Positions 12,437 to 27,417 of a stretch of DNA of 64,000 bases are shown here, piece by piece. The stretch comes from Epiperipatus broadwayi (Eukaryota; Onychophora; Udeonychophora; Euonychophora; Peripatidae). The stretch spans positions 5,875,230 to 5,939,229 of the forward strand of contig JAQFVV010006215.1 of assembly GCA_028023455.1 (NCBI GenBank), given 5' to 3'. The stretch's first letter is position 1. Each line of letters opens with the position of its first letter. A program made the position numbers and the translations under genes. Under the pieces are notes generated by a model. The model was not told where the DNA came from, made no database searches, and worked only from the letters and a program-made list of their open reading frames with translations.

Positions 12437-14490
12437 TTGTATCAGTCAATTCTTCACTTCTTTTGATCACTGAGGATGCCATGAGATCATTAACTACCTA
12501 GAAAATTTAATTTACAGTTATCAGAAGTTAATGATGATGATGATGAATCCCACAAGCTAGACCCAGGGAGAGAAAGAGATCTCTAACATTGTTCAGACAA
12601 TAAAGAAAAGACTACAAGGACAAATGCCATCCCCAAATAATTTAAAATCATTTCATAGTTTATTAAACTAAAAAAAATTTAAGTCTTGAGCAAACAAAGC
12701 ATAAAATTTTGACCTATATTCTTCTAGCATATTTATCACAGAGTGTACACGAGTATTAAAACATTAAACATCCTGGAAGATATGGATGTTTCTCACTTAA
12801 GGTTTAAAAAGGGAATTTATAATATCTTCTTGCCAGCAATTTATAGAAACCAATTTAGCCTTCCTATTTAGAGATTGCAAACAAAAGCAGTCTTGTAGGG
12901 AGTACAACAAAACAGCATGGGTGAGCTTTCCTTGGTCCAGAAAAGAAACATCAGAACCAAAAACATATAACAGCCCATGATAACCACATTCAAGATTATC
13001 AAGGTTAACTCCAATACAAGAAAAGAAAATAGAACAAAAAAAGATTACAATTTTGCATAATCTTAAATAGAAGAAAACAAAATCTTCAATTTATGAAAAA
13101 CAGAACAATATACTCGACAAACCTCCAGCCATAAGATTGGTGGTCTGCAGAAAAATACAAAGCAAGCTTAACTAAACTAATTATAACAAAAGGGAGTTAA
13201 AAGAAAATTACTAATATCTGCCCAAGTATTTATTAGGGGTTAGTAATATAAAACAGAAAAGAATATAAAGCATATAACAGAGTAACTCACAATACATTCT
13301 CTGATAAATAAATAAAAAATATGGAATCTTAAAACTAAGACTCCACTACATATGATAATGGAAAACACATAAAATAATTAAAAATATTATAGGAATATTG
13401 ACAACTTATAATAAAGATAGGTTTCTGTTAAGATTAAGTTGAGACTCTGACAGAGATTTAAACATGAGATTTAAGCCCTGGTTATAATATGAAAATCTTT
13501 TACCTCAAGGCATAATGTTAAGTCCAGTGGAGACCTTTCAGTGGGATATACAAAGTTCTTTATAACTCAAGTTCATCATGAAGGCTTTTGATTTCCATCT
13601 CTTTGATACAAAATGTGGAGGCAATTTTGGATCAATTCTGGTCTAAGCTGTTAAGGCATCATCTTTGGAGAAACAATTTAGGATCCAGGGTCTGTCTTTA
13701 AGCTGGTTTAACACTGCATGTTGTATATAAGATTTCACATGGCAAATAGTTTAGGCATTCTGCAGAAATGATCACTATTTAGCAAATAGTAGTCTGGAGT
13801 ATGGTATTGGCAGAATTTCCTATTAGCAGACAGCAATCTTTAAAATTTAAGGCAACACCATAACTAGAATAAGTATTACAAGCAGTGTAATAAAAAGCTG
13901 AATCAATACTTATAATGAGAATAATAATAATGATAATCTGAATAATAAACAATCCAAAATCCCAGGACTATTTATGTGCATTCTTATCTCCCACATCATC
14001 TTTAATTAGAAGCTTTTGTCCAGGGCAAATATCAATCTCAGACAATCTTAATTTAAAAAATAATCTGTTCAAGGCTCCTATCTTATCCAAGATTAATTTA
14101 AAAAAAAGAAAATGCAAGATTGTCTCAGCTTTTCTTTTTAAAAATAAATTAAAAATAGATTATAATCAAAAATAAAAGAACCAGGAATGCAATCAAAACA
14201 TTCATAATTAAAATGCTTTTTTCCAAAAGTTAAAAACTTTTTAAATTAGAATGTTTTTACAAATAGATAAAATTAAAAAAAAGAAAATAGATTTTAAACT
14301 AAAATCTTTTGAAAATAAAAATCAAAGAATTTTAATATGTAAACAAGTATGTGTGTTTTGCCCAAACTCTAATACATAAAAAAAAAATAAAGAAAACTTT
14401 TAAATAGTTTTCTTTTAAAACTTTATAACCACAAAAGTTAAATTTTAATGTTGTGCTGGAACTTTTGAAATGAATAAAGCATCCAGTTCA
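12437..14490 (-). repeat. 2.05-kb terminal direct repeat, copy B (candidate 5' LTR)
   Basis: Partner of copy A. The forward strand begins TG (TGTATCAGTCAATTC) and ends CA (ATCCAGTTCA). An AATAAA lies about 20 bp from the right end in both copies. Bases outside (before 12,437 and after 14,490) differ from those around copy A. I see no clear matching target-site duplication and no standard TGG primer-binding site, so the LTR reading is tentative. Confidence 0.55.
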
Positions 14491-15879
14491 ATATGTTTAC
14501 ATCAGATTTGAGTTTGAACTTCACATTTAATTCCAAGATTTATCAGATTTAATCTTATTAAGGTTTGAGTAATTATGAATAAATTGCTGCTTTATTCATA
14601 TATGCTTTGTGACAAAAAGAAAATGAGTATATTTATATTAACATGACATAAAACTCTATCTGTTTCCATTTCTCTTACATATAATTTTCATTATGTAAAT
14701 GCTTTCATAGGTACTTCCTACAAGTAATAAATTTCATAAAAACACAAATTCAGATTGTTACAGGTCAAATTAGACATCAAATTACCTTCTAGAATAGCAG
14801 ATGAAGTTGATAATTATAAACTAAATGTTCTAAGGTTTAGTAATGTAACAGTTGACTAATCTGCAATAAAGTAATTGTAGAAAGCTCTTCAAATATCTAA
14901 AATGTCAATTTCACTGTGAAAGCAACAAAAATGTTTACAACAAAGTTGGTAATCAATAATATACTAAACAACCTTAAAAAACATTATTTTTCGAATGTAT
15001 GATTTTGAAAGAAACAAAGAATAAGGGGAAAGAAAATAATATAAAACTGAGAGGAGCAAAATTATTTTTTTGTTAGACCTTCTTGAAGATGAGAATGAAA
15101 AATATGGTCAAAATATATAAACATTAAGAAAACAGATTGAAGGGGTATGGCAGAACTAATAGAATGATTTTCTAATAGCAAATTCGAAAGAAATAATCAA
15201 TATTAACAAATAGTTGGATTTACAACAGTATAAAAGATTCAGAGAAAGAGAATGTTCAACTTGGCTAACAGACTTTCCAGCTATGATATTTTATGCCCAG
15301 ACTAAGGAGAAGCCATTTTACAATATATCACAAGGTTTTACAATTGACCTTTGTCCATGGCCAGTTCTGAATTACAAATATCCAACCAGTGATTATTTTT
15401 ATTTTATTTTTTATTCAACTTAATATTCAAGTTAAACTCCAACTATATAAATTATACTTGTTATATAGATCTGATATTAGGTCAGCAACTATATCTTTAA
15501 CTTTATGGAAAAACAATATCATGCAGTAAAGCAAAGTATCAATGTTAAATCCTTCAATCATTTTTTGAATAGCAAAATGCAAATAAACGTGGCTGCTATG
15601 GAATTTTTTGCAGATCAGTGTTCTCATTAATGAGAATCAATAACTTAAAAAATAATATAGAATCTGCTTATTGTAGATACTTGTTGTCTATTTATTAATA
15701 GTTCTTATATAAATAACTCTAGAACAGAATGATAATTAATCATTATTATGTAGATGAACATAGAATAAAATGGTAAGCATGGATTAATGATTTAATGGAG
15801 TGTTTAAACATAAATTTAAAAAGGTGATGTTGTGAAATTTATTACACACACATAAGTATATAATTTTGTCTTTTTCAAT
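14491..15879. other. No gene recognised
   Basis: AT-rich DNA. Only short frames (60-70 codons at 15.2-15.6 kb) occur, with no motif I recognise. Confidence 0.5.
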
Positions 15880-18215
15880 CACTATCATGTTACTTCAGGA
15901 TAGTTTCACTAATCCATAGTCTCTCTCATCCACATCCCATTAAAAAACTTCCTTATTTTCCTTATCTATTTCACATTTGGTCTCTTTCTAGTATTTTATA
16001 ACCTCTTGGAATCGCTTTGATAATTTATGTCTTCAACTGTTCATTTATTGGCATCTCTTCTCATAATACATCCAGCCCAATTTTATTTCAATCTCTTAAA
16101 CTTTTTAATGATGTCAATCAAGCCTGTTTGTTCTCTCAACCAAGAATTTCACTTTTAAAATCCCTCCTTCTTATTCCCAACATACATTTCTTCCTACTTC
16201 ATTGAGTAGTCTGAAGATTCTGCATTGCCCTTCTATTAGGTGTTCAAGTTTCAGATCTGTAAGTAAAAATTGGTAAAACATGCCTGTTAAAAGACTCCCT
16301 TTCCAAACATATAGATAAATATCCTTTTAATATTATTTCTACTAAAGCACTCCATCCATGTTTAATTGTATGAATAATTTCATTCATTATGTCTCCATCT
16401 GTATTAATAATCTAACCATGCATTTATGGTTATTAACTTCTTATAATTCATGATTACCAATCTTTGTTTTTTCCTTCTGAAAAAATCCATTGGACATTAC
16501 TTTAATCTTTTTAGCATTTACCTTTAATCCTACTTTCTTATTTTTATCTGATAACTTTTGCAGCATTTTTTAAAGCTCTGAAGCATTATTTGCAAAAACA
16601 ATTACTTCATCTACAAAATATAGATGACAAATAATCTCCATATATTTTAATTCCCATAGCTTCCCATTTTAACCTGCAATGTAAAACTTCTATAAAGGTT
16701 TAGAGATATGGTTTCCTATTGTACATTCTGATTAAGGTTAATCTTAATGTCATCATGTAATCTAATTGCTGCTGATATATTTTAATAAAAATTATTCATA
16801 ATATAGAAATATTTTGGGTCTATATCTCAATGATCCATGGGAGTGCATATAGAATCAAACGTCTTCTCATAATGTACAAATTTAAAGCGTAATGGCAACT
16901 CATATTCTTTGGCCTTCCATTAAATTACATTAATTTTTCAATGTGCTAAAACCATGTTTAAATTCATCATTTGTTTTTTTGATGGCTTATAATGTAATTC
17001 ACTGTAAAAGAGTTGTAATTATTTTTACAATTATTTTGTATATTACCTGATAGAAGACTGATAAGGCTGTAATTTGTAATATCTTTTTTATTATTTTTAT
17101 TAAATATCAATATTATAATTATAATCATCCAGTCATTTAGTACATCTTTATCATTTAGATATTTGATATATAATTTTGCTAATAATTTTTCTATTGCTTT
17201 ATTTATTTTTTTAAAGATTTTCATCATTTTCTCGAGCTTTTTCCTGTTTTATAGATGTAATTGCAAATCTCATCTCTTCATTTAAAAGGCTTGGGAGTTC
17301 AGAAGAAGTAATAATTGTAGTTATTTTATTTTTTTGTTTTTTATTACTATATAATTTATTGTAGAACTCTGACTTTTTAGAATTAATTTCTTTTTATTAC
17401 AGACATATTTTTTCTTTCAATATGAAGATGTTTTATATATTATTTCCCTTTATAGCTTTCTTTACTAATTCACAGTTATATTTTCTCATTTTATTATTAG
17501 CTCTATTTCATACTACATTCAATTCAGATATTCAATTCTTTTTAATGAATTCTTTTAAATATTTTCATTTTTTTTTCTTCATATATTGTCATCTTAATTG
17601 AAAATTTATTGGCGCATTGCTGCTTTTTATACCAAATACCTTTACTGCAAGTCTTACAAGAGGAATATCAATTATGTTCTTATTTGATCTCAGTTAAGTT
17701 TGAATCATCTTCAAAATTTATCAATATTTTAAAACAAAGAAGTTCTAATTGAAATTTATTAGAATGCTTTCGAAGATCAATAATAACGATCTTTAATGCT
17801 ATTTTTTTAATGAGTTTCATCTTTTTAGTCCTTTAACATTTATCTTACATCTCACTAATTGATGGTATTAAGTCTGTTAAAAATATTAGAGTCTTGAAGC
17901 ACAGTGTTACTATTAATCAATATATAATCCAATTCTGTTATATCTTCATTTGGATGCTACGTCCATTTCCATTTAGCTTTTTTTTCAAAGAAAACAAAAT
18001 CTTAATATATAATTCTTTTTTTTTCTACAAATTCCAGAAATCTGTATATTCTTTCATTTTTGTGACTGTATCTTCATCTTTCTATTGTTTTCCAAATCTA
18101 GCATCAATGTTTTCCATGACAATTTTAAAATGTTGTTTGGTATGATCAAAAGTAGTTTATGCATCCATATTAAAAAAATTTCTATTTCTTCATTACAACA
18201 AGAACTTGCCGGAAC
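15880..18215 (-). pseudogene. RTE-clade LINE fossil (endonuclease, RT and C-terminus)
   Basis: Decayed minus-strand homology can be followed in order. An endonuclease end resembling WTW...ELDYILIN lies at about 17,900-18,010. RT fingers (LNDWMIIIIILIFNKNNKKD, then ITNYSLISLL) lie at about 17,060-17,150. A palm A relic (ELPLRFKFVHYEKTFDSI) lies at about 16,850-16,905. A palm C relic (LYFVDEVIVFANNASEL, for the usual FADD) lies at about 16,580-16,630, followed by KKVGLKVNAKKIKVMSN at about 16,490-16,540. A C-terminal relic resembling KRLKxNWAGCIMRRD lies at about 16,050-16,110. Each piece is in a different frame or broken by stops, and the catalytic FADD reads FVDE. The order and motifs match RTE/BovB-type LINEs. 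This is the oldest-looking coding element in the window and is not functional. Confidence 0.8.
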
Positions 18216-18479
18216 ATAAACTTAAATTATCTGCATTTGGTATTTATTAAGGTGAATAAATAATGATATTACTCTGACTGATATTTTAGCAATCTTCACA
18301 TCCCATTTGAGATTCCAATATTTGTGCCTAAGTACTAATTGTTTCTTTATCTTTTTTTCTAACTTCATAAAATCCAAAAATTTCCTATTAAATATTAAGT
18401 GTACATTATAGGCCATGAAAGCTTTAAGTACTATGTTCATAAATGCTAGCAAGAAGGCATTTAGAGGTTGCTCTTTTTC

Positions 18480-18780
18480 CGTGTGTAGACGTGGAGAAAC
18501 AGCGCTGCGTAGTGGGCTAGAATCTTGGTAGTTTCTGATAGCAGACGACACATAAGCTAGATGTGTTTACGGCAATCAGCGCCACCTAGGTTCTTGGTAG
18601 CAGATGATGTAAGCTGCCAGCTAGCTTGTGGAAGGTTCCTGTGCGTACGCACGGTGAACAGCGCCACCTAGCGGCAGAAAATGCGTCATCTGCTTTCTAG
18701 GCCCCTACCCTGTATGTTCTGTGTGCTAACACAGAAACAGTGCCTCTAGCAGCCATCGTGCAGGTCAGGTTAGAGTACCT
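18480..18780. repeat. GC-richer island with imperfect internal repeats
   Basis: About 300 bp clearly richer in G+C than anything around it. Two imperfect copies share 'TTGGTAG...AGCAGA(C/T)GA', 'AAGCT(A/G)' and 'CAGCGCCACCTAG', at 18,524-18,592 and 18,592-18,675. It also has a short palindrome (GTGCGTACGCAC, 18,640-18,651). The CAGCGCCACCTAGCGG string recalls SINE or DNA-transposon ends in other animals. No coding frame. Confidence 0.5.
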
Positions 18781-20415
18781 TTTTCCTTTACTTGAAAGTG
18801 ATCTGAAGAAATAAGTATTAAATAAAAGGTCATCATCAAATAGCAACCAGGATTCACAATAAAAAGATTCTTAGAATCTTCTATCTTTAGATTTGCCAAC
18901 TTCTAACTTGGTTGATGGCTTTAGTTTTGGGTTTTAGTTATATCTATCATTATAATAAATACCTAAAGAAAGATCATTCCCACACACATTTCATGATGAT
19001 TTTAAGAAATCTCAGGCTGATATTTTAGTTAAGAATTATCAGATCACTAAATCTCAGAAGTAAAAACCAATAAACTCACCATACTTACTATAGAAATATT
19101 GGTGAATAGTTCATCCATATTCATTTATCATATAAAAAACACCTAGTAATAGCAGATACTTGATTAAAATTTATGGAGTGAATATTAGCAATTTGCTTGG
19201 TTTCTTTAAGCCTCAAATAGAAATTGGAAGACTCCTTTCAATTAACAGAAAATTTCTTTCTACAATCAGTGAAACTTTGCATTAATTTTGAAGATTCTTA
19301 TCTTATAGTAGTTTTAAGTGCACTTTCGATGTTTTCATATCATAATCATTGTATAAATATAGAATGTTAAATTATAAATATAGAATTTATCTGTAATTAA
19401 TTTCAATTTTTAGTGTTTGCTAATTTTGATACTTTTAGAATACTAATTCATTGCATATTTTATATCCACAATGAATTAAGTTTTTTTAACCATTTTTTTA
19501 TTATTATTTCTTTTTTTACAAACCATTTTGATCTTGTCCAAAATATAATTATATATAAAGACCACACACATTTTTTAACACTCATCATTGTGCCATGATT
19601 ACAATGTGGGAACATTGAAAATGCATTAAATAAACTTTGAAGAAAGAATCATCAAAAATAGAGAGTAAAACTCTCTAAATTAACTTTAAATTTTGGTACA
19701 CTGTATGTGCATATGTATAAAACATCAAAAGATCAAAGAGAAGTCTGCCTTGACATTGAAACTAATTTATCATGAAATTTTAAGTTTAAATTTTGGCTAG
19801 TGCTTTAATTCTGAGTTTAGTGTTATTTATATATTACACTTTGATTTTAAAAATGTCAAAATTTCTTCACTCATAACTTTGATTCCACCCATGTCAGATA
19901 AATACACCAACAATTGTTACTAATTATTTATTAAATTAGAGATTATCTTTAGTCCAGACATAAACTTTAAACATCAGTTTTTAATTATATACAAACATCT
20001 GGAATAACTCAACTTCATTTCTTCTTTTCAATGTGTAATATATTTTTAAGATATATGTAAAACTTCCACACACTCAAACCTTTTTGAAACATATGAATAA
20101 AGACATCTGAAAAAAATACATGACTCTAATATATACATGTTCAACATTTAAAAAACTGATAGAATAGAAATAGCTAAAATTATATTCATTTGATTTTCCT
20201 AAAAAGTTACAGAAATATGAACTGTCATAAATTTATAACAAAGAATTAAAAAATAATGTATTATTAAAAATATAGATTGGCACAGGTAGATAAAAATTTA
20301 CCCAAAATGATCATAAAAATAAATATTTATATATGGCATATTAAATTTATAGCTAGGCAGTGCCATTTTTATTTTAGAACATTTTGTGGGTAATGATGGA
20401 TGCTAAAAAAAAACT
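18781..20415. other. No gene recognised
   Basis: AT-rich sequence with no long frame, no transposon protein homology and no clear repeat structure. Confidence 0.5.
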
Positions 20416-20738
20416 TTGGTATTTTTTTTCTCAAAAGCATTCCAATAATATTAAATCTGAAGATTTTGTTTGCTCTTCCAACAGAATAATGCTTATATTC
20501 TCAAGGTATCCATATATTATTTGATCTTAGTGTTTGTGAAACTAACCATTTGTAAGCAAAATAATAATAATAATAATAATAATAAAACTATTTTGTAATT
20601 TTTTTTTCAAAAGCATTCCAAGAATATTTAAATCTGAAGATTTTGTTTGTTCTTCCAACAGAACAATTGCTTATATTCTCAAGGTATCCATATATTATTT
20701 GATCTTAGTGTTTGTGAATCTAACCATTTGTAAGCAAA
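20416..20738. repeat. 176-bp tandem duplication, two units
   Basis: The block from TCAAAAGCATTCCAA (20,431) through CCATTTGTAAGCAAAATAAT recurs with a period of about 176 bp (20,607). The two units differ by a few substitutions. Each ends in an AAT run; the second run grows into the compound trinucleotide array that follows. Confidence 0.9.
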
Positions 20739-20852
20739 ATAATAATAATGATGATGATGATGATGACGATGATGATGACGACAACAACAACAACAACAAC
20801 AACAACAATAATAATAATAATAATAATAATAATAATTATTATTATTATTATT
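20739..20852. repeat. Compound trinucleotide array AAT/GAT/GAC/AAC/AAT/ATT
   Basis: Successive blocks of AAT, GAT, GAC, AAC, AAT and then ATT. Its right edge is the 3' tail of the minus-strand LINE that begins at 20,853. Confidence 0.95.
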
Positions 20853-23721
<2,869 letters not shown>

Positions 23722-23751
23722 ATGATAAATACACCTTTACTAATTCAACTT

Positions 23752-23885
23752 AGAATTTATTAATAAATGAATACCTTCAACAACCACATGATATAGTATT
23801 TTATAAATAAAAGGAATCCTCTTACTCTTATACTCAAATGTTTATATATGACAAATCTAAATAGTTGTAATGAAGGCATGACTAT
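23752..23885 (-). repeat. Inverted copy of the 282-bp repeat family
   Basis: The reverse complement of the repeat seen at 24,123-24,381 and 62,649-62,930. It shares GGAATCCTCTTACTCTTAT, CATGATATAGTAT and AATAAATGAATACCTTC. With the next copy it forms a palindrome centred near 23,885 (GACTATGTAGTC). Confidence 0.75.
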
Positions 23886-24058
23886 GTAGTCACCCTTCAT
23901 TACAACTACTTTAGATTTGCTCATATATAAAATTTGAGTCTAAGATAAGAGATTCCTTTTACTCTTATACAAATACTATATCATTTTGTTAATATTCATT
24001 TATTAATAACATTCTCCACTCTAATTAGTTAACACTGTCATTCTATCGTAATTATAAT
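23880..24058 (+). repeat. Partial direct copy of the 282-bp repeat family
   Basis: Starts at GACTATGTAGTCAC, continues through ACAACTACTTTAGATTTGCT and 'ATTCATTTATTAATAACATTCTC', and ends with TGTCATTCTATCGTAAT. The same ending occurs at 24,370 immediately before the TAA array. Confidence 0.75.
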
Positions 24059-24122
24059 CCACCAACGTTATAAAATAAATGCTTATTCATGTATATGATT
24101 TAGTTTCATTTAGAGTGGCATT

Positions 24123-24601
<479 letters not shown>

Positions 24602-24652
24602 TCAATTGTTTATTAACATGTAAACATACAGTACAAACAAAGACCAAAAAGT

Positions 24653-27415
24653 TTACATTTGATTGCTATTACAGCTCAATAATTGTTGAATTGCTTTTTT
24701 AAAGCTATTCTTTGATAAATTAAAAATATCAATGCTTTTAAAATGTTTATTATAAAAATCTGGTAATCTAACCAGTGTAGATCTTTTCAAACAATCTGAA
24801 TGAAAATGAGGTATATAAAATAGTTCAGTATTTTTACTATTCAGCTTGGGGATTCTATATTGTATTTTTGTCTCCAACTCAGAAATATCTATTTCTCCTT
24901 TCACTATCTTTTGTAATATTATCATGTCAGCAATTAGTCTATGATTAAATAACTTATTACTTAAATTTCCTGATTTCTTTTTAAGTAGTATTAATTTTCG
25001 AAATTTATGTTCAACATTTTGAATCATATTAATATGTGAAATTATGTCTGCATTCCATATAACAGATCCATAATGAAGTAGTGGAATCACTAACATGTTA
25101 AATAACATTAATATAATATTTAATTCAAAATTGTTAATTAATCTCAAAATAGAACTTAATACTTTATGCGCTTTTGTTACATTATATGAAACATGCTCTG
25201 TAAATGATCCATTAGTGGAGAAAATTATTCCTACATCCTTATGACTAGTATCTCGTGGAATATATGTATTATTTAATGTGTAAGTATATAAACTTTTACC
25301 AGATTTTCTAGTAAATGTTACAAGTTTACATTTTCTAGCATTTATAATCATACCATTTTTAATACACCATCTATGTAGATACTCTAACATATTTTGCAAC
25401 TTCAAATGATCTGATGAACTATAAATTGTCTTAAATAGTTTTATATCATCAGCATAACAAAGAATATTCTTATTATTTATAAAACAATGCAAATCTGAAG
25501 TCATTATTGCAAATAAATAAGGACTTAATACACTACCTTGTGGCACTCCACAAATAGGATAAATAGAATTTGACCATTCATTATTATAGAAAATATAATG
25601 AGGCCTATTCAATAAATAAGATTTAAAAAATTCAATCAAATTTTTCGATAATCCATATGCAGCTAACTTTAATAACAGGTCCTCATGAATCACTCTATCA
25701 AAGGCTTTACTTAAATCCACATATTTAACATCTAGTTGTTTTTGTTGATCAACATTTTATGCAATTATGTCATTTATTGTGATTAAATTTGTATTTATTG
25801 ACTTTCCTGGTATAAATCCATGCTGATAATTAGGAAGCCATTTGGAAAGATTATTAGATAAATGCTTAAGAAGACATTTGTCAAAGATTTTAGCTGTAAT
25901 ATAAAGTATGGATATTGGTGTATAATTTTCAATCTTTCTTTTAGATCCCTTTTTGTGTATTGGTACTACTTTTGTTTCTTTCCATAAAGAAGTATAAGTA
26001 TTAGATTTTAGAGATAAATCAAATAAATGTTTCAGTACAGGAGACAATAATTGTCCACATCCTTTGTAAATAAATGATGGTATGTTATCTATTCCTACAC
26101 TTCTTTTGTTCTTTAGTTGTGTAATAGATGAAAGAATTGATTCTATAGATATCTGATTCAAATTCAAAGTTTCATTGTTAACATTAATTAATGTCTCATA
26201 AGTAAAATCATCATCATTATCTTCCATTTTTAAATTGAATAAAGATGAGAAGTCATTTGCTACTAATCCTATATTTTCATTTTGTAGGGTATTTCTTTTT
26301 GGTATAAGGAATTTAATACATCCCCAAAAATCTTTTGGCTTCCTTATCAAATTATTTTCAGTTCTCTTTAAGTAATCGTGAAAATTCTTTTTTTTAATAA
26401 TTTTTGTAAATGACCTATATATTCTAAAATTATGCCAGTCAAATAAAGATCCAGTAATTTTAAAATCTTTATAAAATTTTAATTTGCGCTTAATTCCTTT
26501 AATAAGAACTATAGAAAACCAAACTGGATATTTAGTATGAATTTTCAAAGTAGGTATAAATTTATTTATATGTTCTGTAAGCCTGCTGTGAAAATTAACA
26601 GCAGCATCTTCTAAATTATTGCAATTATACACACATGTCCAACTATCATGTTGTAATGCCTTGTACAAATCTAAATAATTACCTTTGGAATAACATCTTT
26701 TACAATTATAATTGTGTTTTACAATTTTATATTGAAACAAGCAATCAATATCCAAAGGTGGGTGAAAAACATCTTCTTTAACAAGAGGCTGATTACACTT
26801 AGTGCATTTTAAGTTAGATGGAAAATTATTAAAAACTAAATCTAGAGTAATCCCATAATTATTACAAATATCATTACTTTGTGTAAGATTCAGCATATTA
26901 ACAGCAGATAATAATCTTAATGATTTAGAATCAAGATAAGTATGTTTATTATTTATAAACTTAGGAACATTAAAATCACCTACCATCATAATTGATCCTT
27001 TAAATGCTACAAGCAATTCTTCAACAATATTAAAATAATCATTAAACTGTAAAATACTAATTTTTGGCTGTAAATAAACATTATTAATGATTACATTTTC
27101 ATATCCTAAATTAATAGATATCCAAATGCATTCAACATCTGTATGTAGCTCTAATACCTTGCATTCAAAATGAGATTTAATAGCAATAAGAATGCCACCT
27201 CCTTTATTAGCCATATTTATATTTTGATCATATGTAAAAACTTTGTATCTATTATCAAATAATTGGCAATCAAAAATATCTTCAATAAGCCATGTTTCTG
27301 TAATGAAAATTATATCATAATTCATTAATAAAATTGCTTCATAAAATTCTTGAAGTTTTGTTATTAAACCCCTTGAATTTTGACAATAACAATTAAACAT
27401 ATTGTTTGTTTTCAT
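24653..27415 (-). pseudogene. LINE-3 ORF2: AP endonuclease and reverse transcriptase with one nonsense codon
   Basis: A 921-codon frame interrupted only by a TAA at 25,757-25,759; otherwise it stays in one frame. Residues 1-225 form an apurinic-type endonuclease (FITETW, GGGILIAI, MVGDFN). A linker follows, then RT from about residue 455: KVVPIHKKGS, NYTPISILYI, QHGFIPGKS. After the stop come palm A (VDLSKAFDRVIHEDLL), GVPQGSVLSPYLFAI, the catalytic YADD (about 25,445-25,456) and a thumb with HYGSVIWN. The usual R of NYRPIS is T. The protein would nick target DNA and reverse-transcribe its RNA. The start ATG (27,413-27,415) overlaps the ORF1 stop. The single stop means recent inactivation, or a sequencing error. 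Confidence 0.92.
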
Positions 27416-27417
27416 TA
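27413..27417 (-). promoter_or_regulatory. UAAUG overlap of ORF1 stop and ORF2 start
   Basis: On the minus strand TAATG joins the TAA that ends ORF1 and the ATG that starts ORF2, sharing one A. In the silkworm LINE SART1 the same pentamer is known to support ORF2 translation by termination-reinitiation. I infer the same coupling here. Confidence 0.65.
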
